Shown here one piece after another: positions 7,241-16,830 of a DNA stretch of 64,000 nucleotides. The notes below the pieces were generated by a model that was not told where the DNA came from, did no database searches, and saw only the letters and a program-made list of their open reading frames with translations. The stretch lies in assembly GCA_052118425.1 (NCBI GenBank), contig JBQKHF010000002.1. The stretch is one strand, 5' to 3'. Every line of letters starts with the position of its first letter. The first letter of the stretch is position 1. The stretch comes from Roseburia_C sp900315735 (GTDB taxonomy: Bacteria > Bacillota > Clostridia > Lachnospirales > Lachnospiraceae). The translations under genes and the position numbers were made by a program.

Positions 7241-8233
7241 TTAGTTACCACATCCGGCAAGTATTTCATTCATCATAAGATACAGATTTGATTTACAGTC
7301 TGCTTTTAATACAATGGATATCACTGGTTGTCCACCTGCGTTATCGGTAAGCAGCACAAGACAAAATCCTGCGTCCCCGGTGGTTCCCGTCTTACCGCCT
7401 ACCAATGTAAAACCATCCGGCAATTTCGATTCACCGGTTTTATACTGATTGGTACTGCTCCAGTCCTGGGTCTTCGCACTGCCATCTGCGCCTGTATAAT
7501 TAGTGGTATAGGAACTGGTAGAAATCAGCTGGTAAAAGGTCTCATCCTGTATTGCCTTCTGGAAAATCAGATATAAATCATAAACGGTTGTATAATGATT
7601 CTCATCCGGCAGTCCATTCGGATTCATAAAATGAGAACCGGTTGCGCCAAGCTTTGCTGCTTCCTGGTTCATCAAGTCCACAAAGGCTTCTACGGAACCG
7701 GAAATATGTTCTGCAATTGCAATTGCAGCATCATTTCCACTACGTAACATAAGACCATAAAGTAAATCCTGTAAAGTCATCTGGTCCCCTGCCTGCAATC
7801 CGCATTTCGAAGAATCAGATGCAAGATTTACTGCATTATCACTAATCGTTACCACGTCACTGAGATTCTCGTATTTGATAGCAAGATAAGCGGTCAGTAT
7901 CTTTGTTGTACTGGCCGGATACATCCGTTCATATATATTCTGGGCATATGTAATTGTATTAGTTGCCGTGTTAAATACTCCGGCAGCCTCTGCCACACTG
8001 TTGTGTTCTACGGATTCCTGTCCAATATTTTCAGTTCCTCCAACGCACAAATTTGCACCAAAATAAGAGCTGACCGTATCTTCTGCACCGGATAGCACAT
8101 TTACGCTGCTGCTTTCTCCATATACCGGATAGGCATTCTCTACAACGCTTTCGGCTTTTCCACAACCCGTTACAGATAAGAACACACTTACAATAAGCAG
8201 ACCTGCCAGCGCACGTTTATTTATACATTTCAC
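7241..8233 (-). CDS. D-Ala-D-Ala carboxypeptidase-like lipoprotein (PBP5 family)
   Basis: A 330-residue penicillin-binding protein of the low-molecular-weight serine type, trimming the terminal D-alanine of peptidoglycan stem peptides. All three active-site motifs are present: STTK (PASTTKIL), SGN (RSGNDAAI) and KTG (GGKTGTTG). The N-terminus is a lipoprotein signal with lipobox VTGC, so the enzyme is probably lipid-anchored rather than held by the C-terminal amphipathic helix of classical DacA; the C-terminal PBP5 domain also seems absent. The start is uncertain: GTG at 8233 or TTG at 8242, both overlapping the end of mgsA. AGGAG at 8246-8250 favours the GTG. Confidence 0.85.
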   Translation of the reverse strand: MKCINKRALAGLLIVSVFLSVTGCGKAESVVENAYPVYGESSSVNVLSGAEDTVSSYFGANLCVGGTENIGQESVEHNSVAEAAGVFNTATNTITYAQNIYERMYPASTTKILTAYLAIKYENLSDVVTISDNAVNLASDSSKCGLQAGDQMTLQDLLYGLMLRSGNDAAIAIAEHISGSVEAFVDLMNQEAAKLGATGSHFMNPNGLPDENHYTTVYDLYLIFQKAIQDETFYQLISTSSYTTNYTGADGSAKTQDWSSTNQYKTGESKLPDGFTLVGGKTGTTGDAGFCLVLLTDNAGGQPVISIVLKADCKSNLYLMMNEILAGCGN

Positions 8234-8612
8234 GCCACTCAAGGTCTCCTCTGTCTAATGATTTAATCAAAAGCTCTGCAGTAGCAAGATTGGTTGCCAG
8301 TGGAATATTGTGTATGTCGCATAAGCGGACTACACTGTTTACATCCGGCTCATGTGACTTCTGTGATAATGGATCACGCAGGAAAATCACAAGGTCAATC
8401 TCGTTATGCTCAATCTGTGCGCCAAGCTGCTGTGCACCGCCTAAATGGCCTGCGAGATATTTGTGGACATTCAGATTTGCTACTTCCTCAATTAGTCTTC
8501 CGGTGGTTCCAGTTGCAAAAAGTTCATTTTTACAAAGAATTCCCCGGTATGCAATACAAAAATTCTGCATAAGTTTTTTCTTCGCGTCGTGTGCAATCAA
8601 ACCGATATTCAT
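8217..8612 (-). CDS. mgsA: Methylglyoxal synthase
   Basis: A 131-residue enzyme converting dihydroxyacetone phosphate to methylglyoxal and phosphate. The N-terminal NIGLIAHDAKKK, the phosphate-binding LFATGTTGRLI, and HLGGAQQLGAQI with VIFLRDPL are all typical of MgsA. I start at the ATG at 8612, with AGGGGGA eight bases before it; the upstream alternative adds seven residues overlapping rodA. It lies between rodA and the dacA-like gene, an order found in other Lachnospiraceae-like clusters. Confidence 0.93.
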   Translation of the reverse strand: MNIGLIAHDAKKKLMQNFCIAYRGILCKNELFATGTTGRLIEEVANLNVHKYLAGHLGGAQQLGAQIEHNEIDLVIFLRDPLSQKSHEPDVNSVVRLCDIHNIPLATNLATAELLIKSLDRGDLEWREMYK

Positions 8613-8616
8613 TCGT

Positions 8617-9729
8617 TTAGTCCCCCTGTCCATATTTTCTAGGCTGAAGCCCTACATTCAGTACCAGGCCAATTCCCATAAACAACGTGACTAACGACGT
8701 TAGTCCGTAGCTTACAAACGGAAGCGGAAGTCCGGTATTCGGCATCAAGCCTGTGACAACGCATATATTTACAAAACTCTGGAAACCAATCAATGCAGCA
8801 ATTCCGCTGGCAATCAACCGGCCTGCCATGTCTTTTGCACGTCTTGCAACCAACAGACATTCTATGGTAATAAGAAACAGTAATACGATAATAATAACAC
8901 TGCCGATAAATCCCATCTCTTCACCCACTATGGAAAAAATAAAGTCTGTCTGTGGTTCTGATATAAAATTACCGTTTTTAACGGAAACAATATTCGTATT
9001 ATTAAGTCCCTTGCCCCAAAGCTGCCCGGACCCCACTGCCATAATGGAGTTCTGCTGCTGATATGCAATGTTAGGATATTTGTCGGGTTCTAACCAGCCT
9101 AAAATACGAAGTGCCTGATTTCCCGTCAAAAGCTTCTGTCCCGGCTGTAAGACCAGTGTTAAGACTACAACCAGCGACGGCACTGCCACTGCCAGCACAC
9201 CCACTACTATTTTATAACTTAATCCGGCAATAAACAAGAGGGATGCAAAAATTAATGCTGTAACAATCGTGGTAGAAAGATCCGGCTCCTTAAAAATCAG
9301 AAGAAGCGGCACGGCTGCCAATACCAGCGTGCAAAACAGCGTCCGGATATTATTCAGTTTGTCTTTATTCTTACTCAGATAATAGGCAAAAAACAGTACT
9401 AAAAGAATTTTACCTAATTCGGAAGGCTGGAAACGGATTCCAAGCTTCAGCCAGCGGCGGGCTCCTTTTGTCTCTTCCCCGATTACAAAAATTGCTGCCA
9501 GCAATGCCACGTTAATGAAGTAAAAAATCCAACTGAATTTCAGTATAAAATTGTAATCAATTAATGACACACCCACCATAACAACCAGACCTAAGATTAA
9601 TCCTACTATCTGCTTATTCTGTACGGAAGGTTTTGCACTGCCAACTACCATAATTCCTATGATGGTCAGTGCCACCACATAAAATACCAGCCGGAAACGG
9701 TAGTCTCTTAAGCGATATTGTTTTAACAT
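8617..9729 (-). CDS. rodA: Rod-shape peptidoglycan glycosyltransferase RodA (SEDS family)
   Basis: A 370-residue polytopic protein of the SEDS family with about ten hydrophobic helices. Family motifs include WLKLGIRFQPSELGKI, GQLWGKGLNN, DFIFSIVGEEMGFIG and PLPFVSYGLTSL. SEDS proteins polymerise glycan strands from lipid II together with a class B PBP, here most likely the PBP2 at 11556. The location inside the mre/min cluster supports RodA over FtsW or SpoVE. Confidence 0.9.
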   Translation of the reverse strand: MLKQYRLRDYRFRLVFYVVALTIIGIMVVGSAKPSVQNKQIVGLILGLVVMVGVSLIDYNFILKFSWIFYFINVALLAAIFVIGEETKGARRWLKLGIRFQPSELGKILLVLFFAYYLSKNKDKLNNIRTLFCTLVLAAVPLLLIFKEPDLSTTIVTALIFASLLFIAGLSYKIVVGVLAVAVPSLVVVLTLVLQPGQKLLTGNQALRILGWLEPDKYPNIAYQQQNSIMAVGSGQLWGKGLNNTNIVSVKNGNFISEPQTDFIFSIVGEEMGFIGSVIIIVLLFLITIECLLVARRAKDMAGRLIASGIAALIGFQSFVNICVVTGLMPNTGLPLPFVSYGLTSLVTLFMGIGLVLNVGLQPRKYGQGD

Positions 9730-9756
9730 AAATCACTACTTCCAATCTGAAGTCTG

Positions 9757-10032
9757 TTATTTTCCGGAATGCTTTAAATCCTTAATCGGAATATTTGCAA
9801 ACAATGCCGGAACAGCTCCGTTGTTACCATCTGATTCGGTCTGGGTTATCTGAATGTCAAGCCCTTCCGCATCAATTTCCATATACTTTGATATTACCTG
9901 GATAATATCGTTTTTGATATTCTCCATTACATCCGGTGAGCAGTCAGCACGGTCTGAAATCAGTAATAATTTCAGACGGTCTTTCGCTACATTACCGGAA
10001 TTCTTTTTCTTAAAAAAATCCATGAATCCCAT
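9757..10032 (-). CDS. minE: Cell division topological factor MinE
   Basis: A 91-residue MinE. MGFMDFFKKK is the membrane-binding N-terminal helix; AKDRLKLLLISDRADCSPD is the MinD-contact and dimerisation segment; LDIQITQTES belongs to the C-terminal topology domain. It drives MinD off the membrane and so places the division site. GGGGGA precedes the ATG; it follows minD by 13 bases. Confidence 0.93.
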   Translation of the reverse strand: MGFMDFFKKKNSGNVAKDRLKLLLISDRADCSPDVMENIKNDIIQVISKYMEIDAEGLDIQITQTESDGNNGAVPALFANIPIKDLKHSGK

Positions 10033-10045
10033 GATTATTATCCCC

Positions 10046-10837
10046 CTAGTTTTTCTTAAATAAACTTACGAATTTAGACCATACGCCATTTTTTGATTCC
10101 AGGTCAAGAAGCGGTACTTCTTCTCCCATAATACGTTTACAGATATTTAAATATGCCTGTCCGGCAAGGCTGTCAGAGCCTACTAACGGCTCACCCTGGT
10201 TCGTTGAGATTACAATCTGTTCGTCGTCTGGAACTGCACCGATTAAATCGATAGCAAGAATCTCATGAACATCTTCAATAGACATCATATCGCCACGTTT
10301 TACCATATCCATACGCAGACGGTTTACGATTAACTCGATTTTCTTAATCTCATTTGCCTCTAAAAGACCGATGATACGGTCTGCATCACGGATTGCAGAT
10401 ACTTCCGGTGTGGTAACAACCAGTGCACGGTCTGCTCCTGCAATTGCATTCTTAAATCCCTGTTCGATTCCTGCCGGGCAGTCTAATAATATGTAATCAA
10501 ATTCTTCTCTTAATTCTTCTACTAATTTCTGCATCTGCTCCGGTGTAACAGAGGTTTTATCTCTGGTCTGGGCAGACGGTAATAAGAAAAGATTCGGATA
10601 TTTCTTATCTTTGATTAATGCCTGTTTGATTCTGCAGTTGCCTTCTACAACATCTACCAGATTGTATACAATACGGTTTTCAAGTCCCATAACCACATCA
10701 AGGTTGCGTAATCCGATATCAGTATCAATTAATACTACTTTTTTATTTAACTGTGCAAGACCGGTTCCTACATTTGCAGTAGTTGTTGTCTTACCAACAC
10801 CGCCTTTTCCTGATGTAATAACAATTACTTCACTCAT
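10046..10837 (-). CDS. minD: Septum site-determining ATPase MinD
   Basis: A 263-residue ParA-type ATPase. The deviant Walker A is GKGGVGKTT near residue 10, with DTDIGLRNLD and LLDCPAGIE following. The C-terminus (VWSKFVSLFKKN) is the amphipathic membrane-targeting helix. MinD recruits MinC to the membrane and is cycled by MinE. A GGAGGAAG ribosome site lies upstream. Confidence 0.96.
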   Translation of the reverse strand: MSEVIVITSGKGGVGKTTTTANVGTGLAQLNKKVVLIDTDIGLRNLDVVMGLENRIVYNLVDVVEGNCRIKQALIKDKKYPNLFLLPSAQTRDKTSVTPEQMQKLVEELREEFDYILLDCPAGIEQGFKNAIAGADRALVVTTPEVSAIRDADRIIGLLEANEIKKIELIVNRLRMDMVKRGDMMSIEDVHEILAIDLIGAVPDDEQIVISTNQGEPLVGSDSLAGQAYLNICKRIMGEEVPLLDLESKNGVWSKFVSLFKKN

Positions 10838-10859
10838 GATTTATTCTTCCTCCTAAATC

Positions 10860-11537
10860 TTATATATTCATTAATAATCCACTTGTAATCGGTTCGATTA
10901 GTATGGAATCATCCATAACAACAGCAACCTGCGGTTCTAAAGTCTTCCGCCGGTTCTTAATGGCACTCAGTGGTCCACGGTCAGAGCTTCTTCCAATGAC
11001 ATTTCCAATTTTAATCTGTACCGGGTCCATATCAAGGGCAGCAACAAAGGTATGTTCATCTCCCGCTGCTCCGGCATAGGCATTGCCCCTAAGGGATCCT
11101 AATACCACAATATTTCCTTTGGCAATGATTTTTGCTCCGGGATTCACATCTCCCAGTACCACAATGCTTGTCTCACATTCAATGACCTGACCGCTTCGAA
11201 GTGTTCCCTTATAGAATTCTCCGGTTCTTCCGGACTGGATTTCATCAAATTCCTGAATCTTTCTGGCACAGATTTCATCCCGCAGGGAATCATTATCTAA
11301 AATACATACCACATCAATGCTGGTATTTCGGCTAATCAGATCAACAATTGCAAGTTCTTCCTCCTGGCTTAATTCCCTGCCTTCAAAAGACAAGGCAATT
11401 CTGGCATTTTTAAAGAACTTATCGGATTCTTTAAATTTATGAAGTATCTCGTCTAATAGTTCCTGAAATGGAATTTTATCATCTAAAATCAGATTGATTC
11501 CATGGGGATTGCTCTTTAAAACAACCGGTTGTGACAT
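10860..11537 (-). CDS. minC: Septum site-determining protein MinC
   Basis: A 225-residue FtsZ-assembly inhibitor. The N-terminal domain (about 1-105) is diverged; the C-terminal beta-helix is clear from GQVIECETSIVVLGDVNPGA, GNIVVLGSLRGNAYAGA and QIKIGNVIGRS. I start at the ATG at 11537, where AGGAGGGAAGTAT lies directly upstream; the longer reading begins inside the intergenic ribosome site. It follows the PBP2 gene closely, with minD next. Confidence 0.92.
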   Translation of the reverse strand: MSQPVVLKSNPHGINLILDDKIPFQELLDEILHKFKESDKFFKNARIALSFEGRELSQEEELAIVDLISRNTSIDVVCILDNDSLRDEICARKIQEFDEIQSGRTGEFYKGTLRSGQVIECETSIVVLGDVNPGAKIIAKGNIVVLGSLRGNAYAGAAGDEHTFVAALDMDPVQIKIGNVIGRSSDRGPLSAIKNRRKTLEPQVAVVMDDSILIEPITSGLLMNI

Positions 11538-11555
11538 ATACTTCCCTCCTGACAT

Positions 11556-14417
11556 TTAATCATTAAAGGCATTTGCAGCAGCTCCAACATCCTCTGCCTG
11601 ACCATCTAACAAGGTAGATGTATCCTCTAAATGGAAATAATATTTATATACTGATGCAGCAAGTTCTGCTGTATTGGCTGATGTATATCCGTATGCAATA
11701 CGGGTTGCAATGGAAATCTCCGGATCATTATATGGTGCATATCCTACATATAACGCATGGTTCGGTCGTGTCGGTACCTGCTGTGCGGTACCTGTCTTAC
11801 CGGCAGAATCCACAGCAAGTCCATCAAACTGCTCATGGGTTTCTACCATCATCTTCATACCGGAATGAATGGCATCCCAGGTACTCTGTGAAATATTATC
11901 CATTGTATTTCTAACTGTCGGCTCATAGGTCTCCAATACATTTCCATCAGAGTCCGTCACCTGTTTTAATAAGGTATAATTATAAACCGTTCCACTGTTT
12001 GCAACTGCTGTTACATAGCGGGATAACTGTACGGTGGTAAAACTGTTATTACTCTGTCCGATTGCAGATGTAATCGGGAATTCAGTGGTCTGCTTCGGTT
12101 TACTTTCGGCAATTTCAATTCCGGTCTTTTCATCCAGACCATACATGGATGAGTATTTATTAATCAGCTCAACACCATGTTCTTCATTATAAGTACCATT
12201 TACCATACTCATATCGTAACCGACTTTATAAAAGAAATAGTTACAGGAATCTCTTAATGCTTCCGAAACATTGATGGAACCATGCGTACTTGGATAAATC
12301 CAGCATTTTGGTCCATTTGCCACTTCTTCAAACTGTCCCTTATCTTCAATGGTGGTACCCAGTGAAATAATTCCCTCCGTCAGTCCTGCTGTTGCAGTAA
12401 CCATCTTAAAGGTAGAACCAGGTGCCGTATTCTGCTGTGTTGCATTGTTATAGAACGGATTCGATAAATCCTGATACAGCAGATTATAATAATTACTGTC
12501 TACCGTGTTGGCAAGACGGTTGGTATCATAACCCGGATAAGTAACACAGGCTAACAGCTCACCGGTCTTTACATCTGTTATGACACAGGAGCCGGAACAC
12601 GGATCCAAAGCAAGCTGTGCCGGTGTAATCTCAAGATTCTTCACCTTTTCTTTCATGAAATTAAAAGCACTGATGCTGCCGGACTGTAACCCACTTACTG
12701 CCGTGTCATCATAGTTTAACACTTTTTGGTCAAAAAGCGCAAGACAAAGCTGTGTTCCGCTGATCAGGTCATCGTGAATCATGTACTTATACATAATCTT
12801 CGAAAATCCCTTATCCGTTGCCAGCTCTTCTATCACATAGCTGACCAGTGAATCGTAGATTTCAGAAGAATCAGAATATTTCTCATCAACGGAAAACTTC
12901 GCAATGTCAATCCATTTCTGGCTGATGGCATAATTCAAATATTCGTTGATACTGATTTCCTTATTGGTATAATTCTTATAAGTTTCATCTGACTTATCAA
13001 TGGAGTCGGACAGAAGAATCTTATTATTAGAAAGCATTTTCGGAATATAGGTCATATAATCCTGCATTTCTTCCGGCAGTTCTTCCACCGATGTTGCCGC
13101 AGAACTGTTGAGACTGCTTTCTACCTGGGATAAAACGCTCTGCTGCTTGTTTCCGAATGCACTGTAAATCTGTTTTTCCACATCCGAAGCATCTTCCGCT
13201 CCAAAATGATTTAAATCCAATACATTATTATTAATCAACGCAAAGTAAACATCATCAATCGGAATCAGAATGTCGGATGCAGTTCCGGATGCCGTATTAT
13301 ATTCTTTGATATTTACAATTTTAGAATATACGATTCCGGCAATTTCCTGCTCCAAAAGATTGTATACAGCTTCCTGTAAATCCTTATCAATGGAAAGATA
13401 AACATCATTTCCAGCCTGCGGCTCAATCCGCTCGGTTGTCTCCATTACTTTTCCAAGGCTGTCTACATAAACGGTTTCACTGCCCTTTTTGCCCTGCAGT
13501 GTCTCGTCCATAACCTGCTCAATTCCGGATTTACCAACCACATCATTCAAAGAATATTCATCATTGTTGGCGGACAGTTCATCATATTCTTCCTGGGAAA
13601 TCTTTCCGGTATAACCGATAATATGAGAAAAATACTCACTGTCTACATATTTACGGATGGTATCTTCTGAAATATCCACGCCCTGCAAAGCATTCATATT
13701 TTCCGTAATATATGCTACGGTTTCATCACTTACATTTTTGGCAATGGTTGTGGAAATGTATTTCTGATAGCTGTTTTCTGCAATGGCACAGCGTAATACC
13801 ACAATCCGGTATAAATCTTCTCTGGCATAATTATCTTCTGATAAATCATAACCATTCTGATCACTGGATCTGCAAAGATAATCCATAACCTGCTTTGGAG
13901 TTGCTTCTGCTTCGTTATATTCCAACTTCTTATTGTAAGCCAAATCGTCCGCAGAAGAATGTCCATATGTGTCAGCAAGGAAACGCTTTAATGTGGTTCC
14001 CTCTACCGTATAATAATAGTTCCCGTCATCATCCAGTCCGATTTCAAAATCATTTTCAATGACATCGCCGTTTTTATCCAGTTCTTTGATAATATTATAA
14101 AGTTCTGTATTAAGAGCCTCATTCTTTTCTGAAGTCCTATCATAAGAACCATTATCCTCAATGGTTACGCTGTTTGCCAGTTCGTTGTAGGCTAACAGGT
14201 TTCCATTTCGGTCATAAATATTGCCACGTGAGCCATTTAAGATACGCGGCTTCTGGATTTTCAAACTGTAATTATCCTGATACTCCTCACCTTTGAAAAT
14301 CTGAAGGTAAAAAAGTCTGCCTATCAGAGTCGATGACAATAGTATCATGACAACGCAGAGTACAAATATTCTTGATTTTGCAACTTTATGAAGTATTTCT
14401 TTCAGTGTATCAAACAA
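11556..14417 (-). CDS. mrdA: Penicillin-binding protein 2 (class B), with large insertion
   Basis: A class B transpeptidase of 953 residues that cross-links lateral-wall peptidoglycan with RodA. A transmembrane helix near the N-terminus (IFVLCVVMILLSSTLIGRLF) is followed by the dimerisation domain (GSRGNIYDRNGNLLAYN). The active-site serine is in APGSTFKM, with SCN in DSCNYFFYKVGYD and KTG in GKTGTAQQ. Usual length is about 650-720 residues; the excess sits mainly between DLQEAVYNLLEQ and GSCVITDVKTGELLA, roughly residues 357-604. I start at a TTG at 14417, eleven bases after AAGGAG; no ATG serves. The start overlaps the end of mreD. Confidence 0.9.
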   Translation of the reverse strand: MFDTLKEILHKVAKSRIFVLCVVMILLSSTLIGRLFYLQIFKGEEYQDNYSLKIQKPRILNGSRGNIYDRNGNLLAYNELANSVTIEDNGSYDRTSEKNEALNTELYNIIKELDKNGDVIENDFEIGLDDDGNYYYTVEGTTLKRFLADTYGHSSADDLAYNKKLEYNEAEATPKQVMDYLCRSSDQNGYDLSEDNYAREDLYRIVVLRCAIAENSYQKYISTTIAKNVSDETVAYITENMNALQGVDISEDTIRKYVDSEYFSHIIGYTGKISQEEYDELSANNDEYSLNDVVGKSGIEQVMDETLQGKKGSETVYVDSLGKVMETTERIEPQAGNDVYLSIDKDLQEAVYNLLEQEIAGIVYSKIVNIKEYNTASGTASDILIPIDDVYFALINNNVLDLNHFGAEDASDVEKQIYSAFGNKQQSVLSQVESSLNSSAATSVEELPEEMQDYMTYIPKMLSNNKILLSDSIDKSDETYKNYTNKEISINEYLNYAISQKWIDIAKFSVDEKYSDSSEIYDSLVSYVIEELATDKGFSKIMYKYMIHDDLISGTQLCLALFDQKVLNYDDTAVSGLQSGSISAFNFMKEKVKNLEITPAQLALDPCSGSCVITDVKTGELLACVTYPGYDTNRLANTVDSNYYNLLYQDLSNPFYNNATQQNTAPGSTFKMVTATAGLTEGIISLGTTIEDKGQFEEVANGPKCWIYPSTHGSINVSEALRDSCNYFFYKVGYDMSMVNGTYNEEHGVELINKYSSMYGLDEKTGIEIAESKPKQTTEFPITSAIGQSNNSFTTVQLSRYVTAVANSGTVYNYTLLKQVTDSDGNVLETYEPTVRNTMDNISQSTWDAIHSGMKMMVETHEQFDGLAVDSAGKTGTAQQVPTRPNHALYVGYAPYNDPEISIATRIAYGYTSANTAELAASVYKYYFHLEDTSTLLDGQAEDVGAAANAFND

Positions 14418-14928
14418 ATTTCGCTGCACTCCTTTTTTCAATACGCTCTAACCGCTGGTTGATTTTCAAAATAATGAAATATAAAACCACAGAAATCAAA
14501 AGCGTGTATACAAGTTCCGGTATGATAATGTGTAACATGTAATATCCAATTGCAAACTGCTTGCGGAATAAGAACCGGAAAAAGTAGATAAACAGATTAT
14601 AAGATAAATCACTTCCTGCAATCAAAAGCATCGGAAGCTTAATATCGTCCGGGTAAAACATCTTCTTAAAGCATCCGTTTAAGAAGCCTACATACATATA
14701 TAAAAGGGCATAGAATCCAATCATTTCTCCAAAAAAGATATCTATCAAAAGTCCACTGAAGAACCCGATAAAGATACCTTCTTTTCTTCCGCGCATAAAT
14801 CCAAAGGATGCACAGACCACAATCAAAAGATTTGGGGAAATAGACGCAAAGGATAACGCCTTAAATAATGTGCTTTGTAATAAAAAGCATACAATTATAA
14901 TCAATGTAACGGTGATTTTTCTTCTCAT
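14410..14928 (-). CDS. mreD: Rod shape-determining protein MreD
   Basis: A 172-residue membrane protein with about five helices, small and hydrophobic throughout, with the family segment LIVVCASFGFMRGRKEGIFIGFFSG. MreD links MreC and the cytoplasmic MreB filaments to the elongation machinery. Its ATG shares one base with the TGA of mreC (TGATG), which indicates translational coupling. Confidence 0.9.
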   Translation of the reverse strand: MRRKITVTLIIIVCFLLQSTLFKALSFASISPNLLIVVCASFGFMRGRKEGIFIGFFSGLLIDIFFGEMIGFYALLYMYVGFLNGCFKKMFYPDDIKLPMLLIAGSDLSYNLFIYFFRFLFRKQFAIGYYMLHIIIPELVYTLLISVVLYFIILKINQRLERIEKRSAAKFV

Positions 14929-15785
14929 CAATCAGACCCCGTTTCCTTTTTGTCAAGTATAACCAAAACCTGCTGAAGATGTTCAAAATCAACTGCCGGA
15001 GTAATGGTTCCTGATTTGGTCAGGTGGTTGGAATCTTCGGAAATACTGCTGACATATCCTACCAGAATACCCTGCAGATATTTATCACTGACATTGGAGG
15101 TTACAATCTGGTCTCCAATCTGAACCTTGTTCTCACTGTCATTTAATCCGGAGAACTCGATTACCTGGTCTTCATTCATGCTCTGAAGATTACCATTTAC
15201 AATACAGTTATCTGACGTATTTAATACCATGCCATATACCTTGGCAGAATCATCAATGACAGAACGCACCTTGGCGTAATGTGGTCCCACATCAATAACA
15301 ATTCCTACCAGTCCGTTTCCGGCAATGACATTCATATCCACTTCAATTCCATCTTTGGAGCCTTTGTCAATAGTAAAGACAGAAAACCAGTTGCCCGGAT
15401 CCTTTCCGATGACATTTGCCCCGGTTTTCTTATAATCGGAATACTGCTGGTCCAAAGCTAACAGTTCCCGCAGATTATCCAGCTCATACTGCTCTAATTT
15501 AATGGTATTCAATTCATTGGTCAGTTCTTCCACCTGACCTTTTAACTGTTCATTTTCTTCCATGACATCATTCAGATTTTTTAAATTATCTGCCTTGTCA
15601 GAAAGCCATGTGCCAGCATAATTGATTCCCTTCTGCATCGGTTCAAAAATTGCACCGGCAATCGAATTCAACGGTCCGCCACCAAGATTCAATGAAAAAC
15701 TGACATACATTGCCAGAATACATAACACGGTCATGGACAATAATATATACTTTGTTGGAATTTGATGTTTTGGTCTACGTCTCAT
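14928..15785 (-). CDS. mreC: Rod shape-determining protein MreC
   Basis: A 285-residue single-pass protein: one N-terminal transmembrane helix (YILLSMTVLCILAMYVSF), a coiled coil at about residues 60-110 (LKNLNDVMEENEQLKGQVEE), then the beta-domain with KTGANVIGKDPGNWF, IDKGSKDGIEVDM and GLVGIVIDVGPHYAKV. It scaffolds PBP2 and RodA on the outer face of the membrane. Starts nine bases after mreB. Confidence 0.93.
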   Translation of the reverse strand: MRRRPKHQIPTKYILLSMTVLCILAMYVSFSLNLGGGPLNSIAGAIFEPMQKGINYAGTWLSDKADNLKNLNDVMEENEQLKGQVEELTNELNTIKLEQYELDNLRELLALDQQYSDYKKTGANVIGKDPGNWFSVFTIDKGSKDGIEVDMNVIAGNGLVGIVIDVGPHYAKVRSVIDDSAKVYGMVLNTSDNCIVNGNLQSMNEDQVIEFSGLNDSENKVQIGDQIVTSNVSDKYLQGILVGYVSSISEDSNHLTKSGTITPAVDFEHLQQVLVILDKKETGSD

Positions 15786-15794
15786 TTTATGCCT

Positions 15795-16811
15795 CTATTT
15801 ATATATTTTGGACTTCATACTGAATCCTAAATGTTTATATTTCTCATCTGAAACAATCTTATTCAATCCGCGAACTGCACATTCTTCCGGATTCTCGCAG
15901 GAATTCACCTTAATATTGGTAATCTCTGTGAATAATTTGTCAAGATTATGTATTTTAGAACCGCCGCCGGTAATATAAATACCGGAATGAATAATATCTT
16001 TTGCAAGCTCTGGCGGAGTTTTCTCTAAAATCATCTTAATGGAGTTGCAGATGGAATTCAGATTGTCCTTAATTGCTGCATAAATTACTTCTGCTGTAAT
16101 CTCCATCTCAATCGGCAAACCACTGACTACGTCGCGGCCAACTACAACCATGCTCTTTTCCATGCCCGGTGTGCCGGAACCAAGCTCTTCTTTTAAAGTC
16201 TTGGCAGTTTTGCGGCCAATTACAAGATTAAAGTTCTTTTTGATATAACTGCTGATGGAGTCATCAATGCGGTTTCCACCAAAATGCAGTAAATCGCTTA
16301 ATACCAGTCCACCCAGGGAAATTACTGAAATTTCTGTGGTGTCAGCTCCGATATCTACAATCATGGCTCCGGTCGGCTCATTGACATCAAGTCCTAAACC
16401 AACAGCATCTGCTAATGGTTTCTCGCATAAAAGGACAGACTTCGGTTTCATTTTGCTCTTATAAAAGATATCAAAGAATGCCTTTTTCTCTACTTCTGTA
16501 ATATCTGTTGGTACCGCAACGATAAATTCTGCGCCACGGGTCTTGCCCTTTGCGTGTTTTTCTAAAAATTCCTGTATCATGGTCTGCATATTATTAAAAT
16601 CTGCAATAACACCACAGATAATCGGAAAAGAAACCTGAATCTGCTCCGGTGCCTTCTCATACATTGCATACGCTGCATCACCATAAGCATACATCTGATT
16701 CTTATTTATGATGGCAATCGTATTTTTTTCATTTAGTATCTTCCCTGTTGCCTTGCAATATACCTTCATATTAGAGGTTCCAAGATCAATTCCATAAATG
16801 TTATTCGACAT
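15795..16811 (-). CDS. mreB: Actin-like cell shape protein MreB
   Basis: A 338-residue bacterial actin. The phosphate-1 motif is YGIDLGTSNMKVYC, phosphate-2 is MIVDIGADTTEISVIS, and the adenosine motif is SGIYITGGGSKIHNL. I start at the ATG at 16811 (MSNNIYGID), preceded by GGAGGGAG; the upstream extension of 32 residues is not MreB-like. It forms membrane-bound filaments that orient elongation complexes. An Mbl-type paralogue name is possible, but the placement before mreCD supports MreB. Confidence 0.93.
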   Translation of the reverse strand: MSNNIYGIDLGTSNMKVYCKATGKILNEKNTIAIINKNQMYAYGDAAYAMYEKAPEQIQVSFPIICGVIADFNNMQTMIQEFLEKHAKGKTRGAEFIVAVPTDITEVEKKAFFDIFYKSKMKPKSVLLCEKPLADAVGLGLDVNEPTGAMIVDIGADTTEISVISLGGLVLSDLLHFGGNRIDDSISSYIKKNFNLVIGRKTAKTLKEELGSGTPGMEKSMVVVGRDVVSGLPIEMEITAEVIYAAIKDNLNSICNSIKMILEKTPPELAKDIIHSGIYITGGGSKIHNLDKLFTEITNIKVNSCENPEECAVRGLNKIVSDEKYKHLGFSMKSKIYK

Positions 16812-16830
16812 TTCTTTCTCCCTCCGGAAA

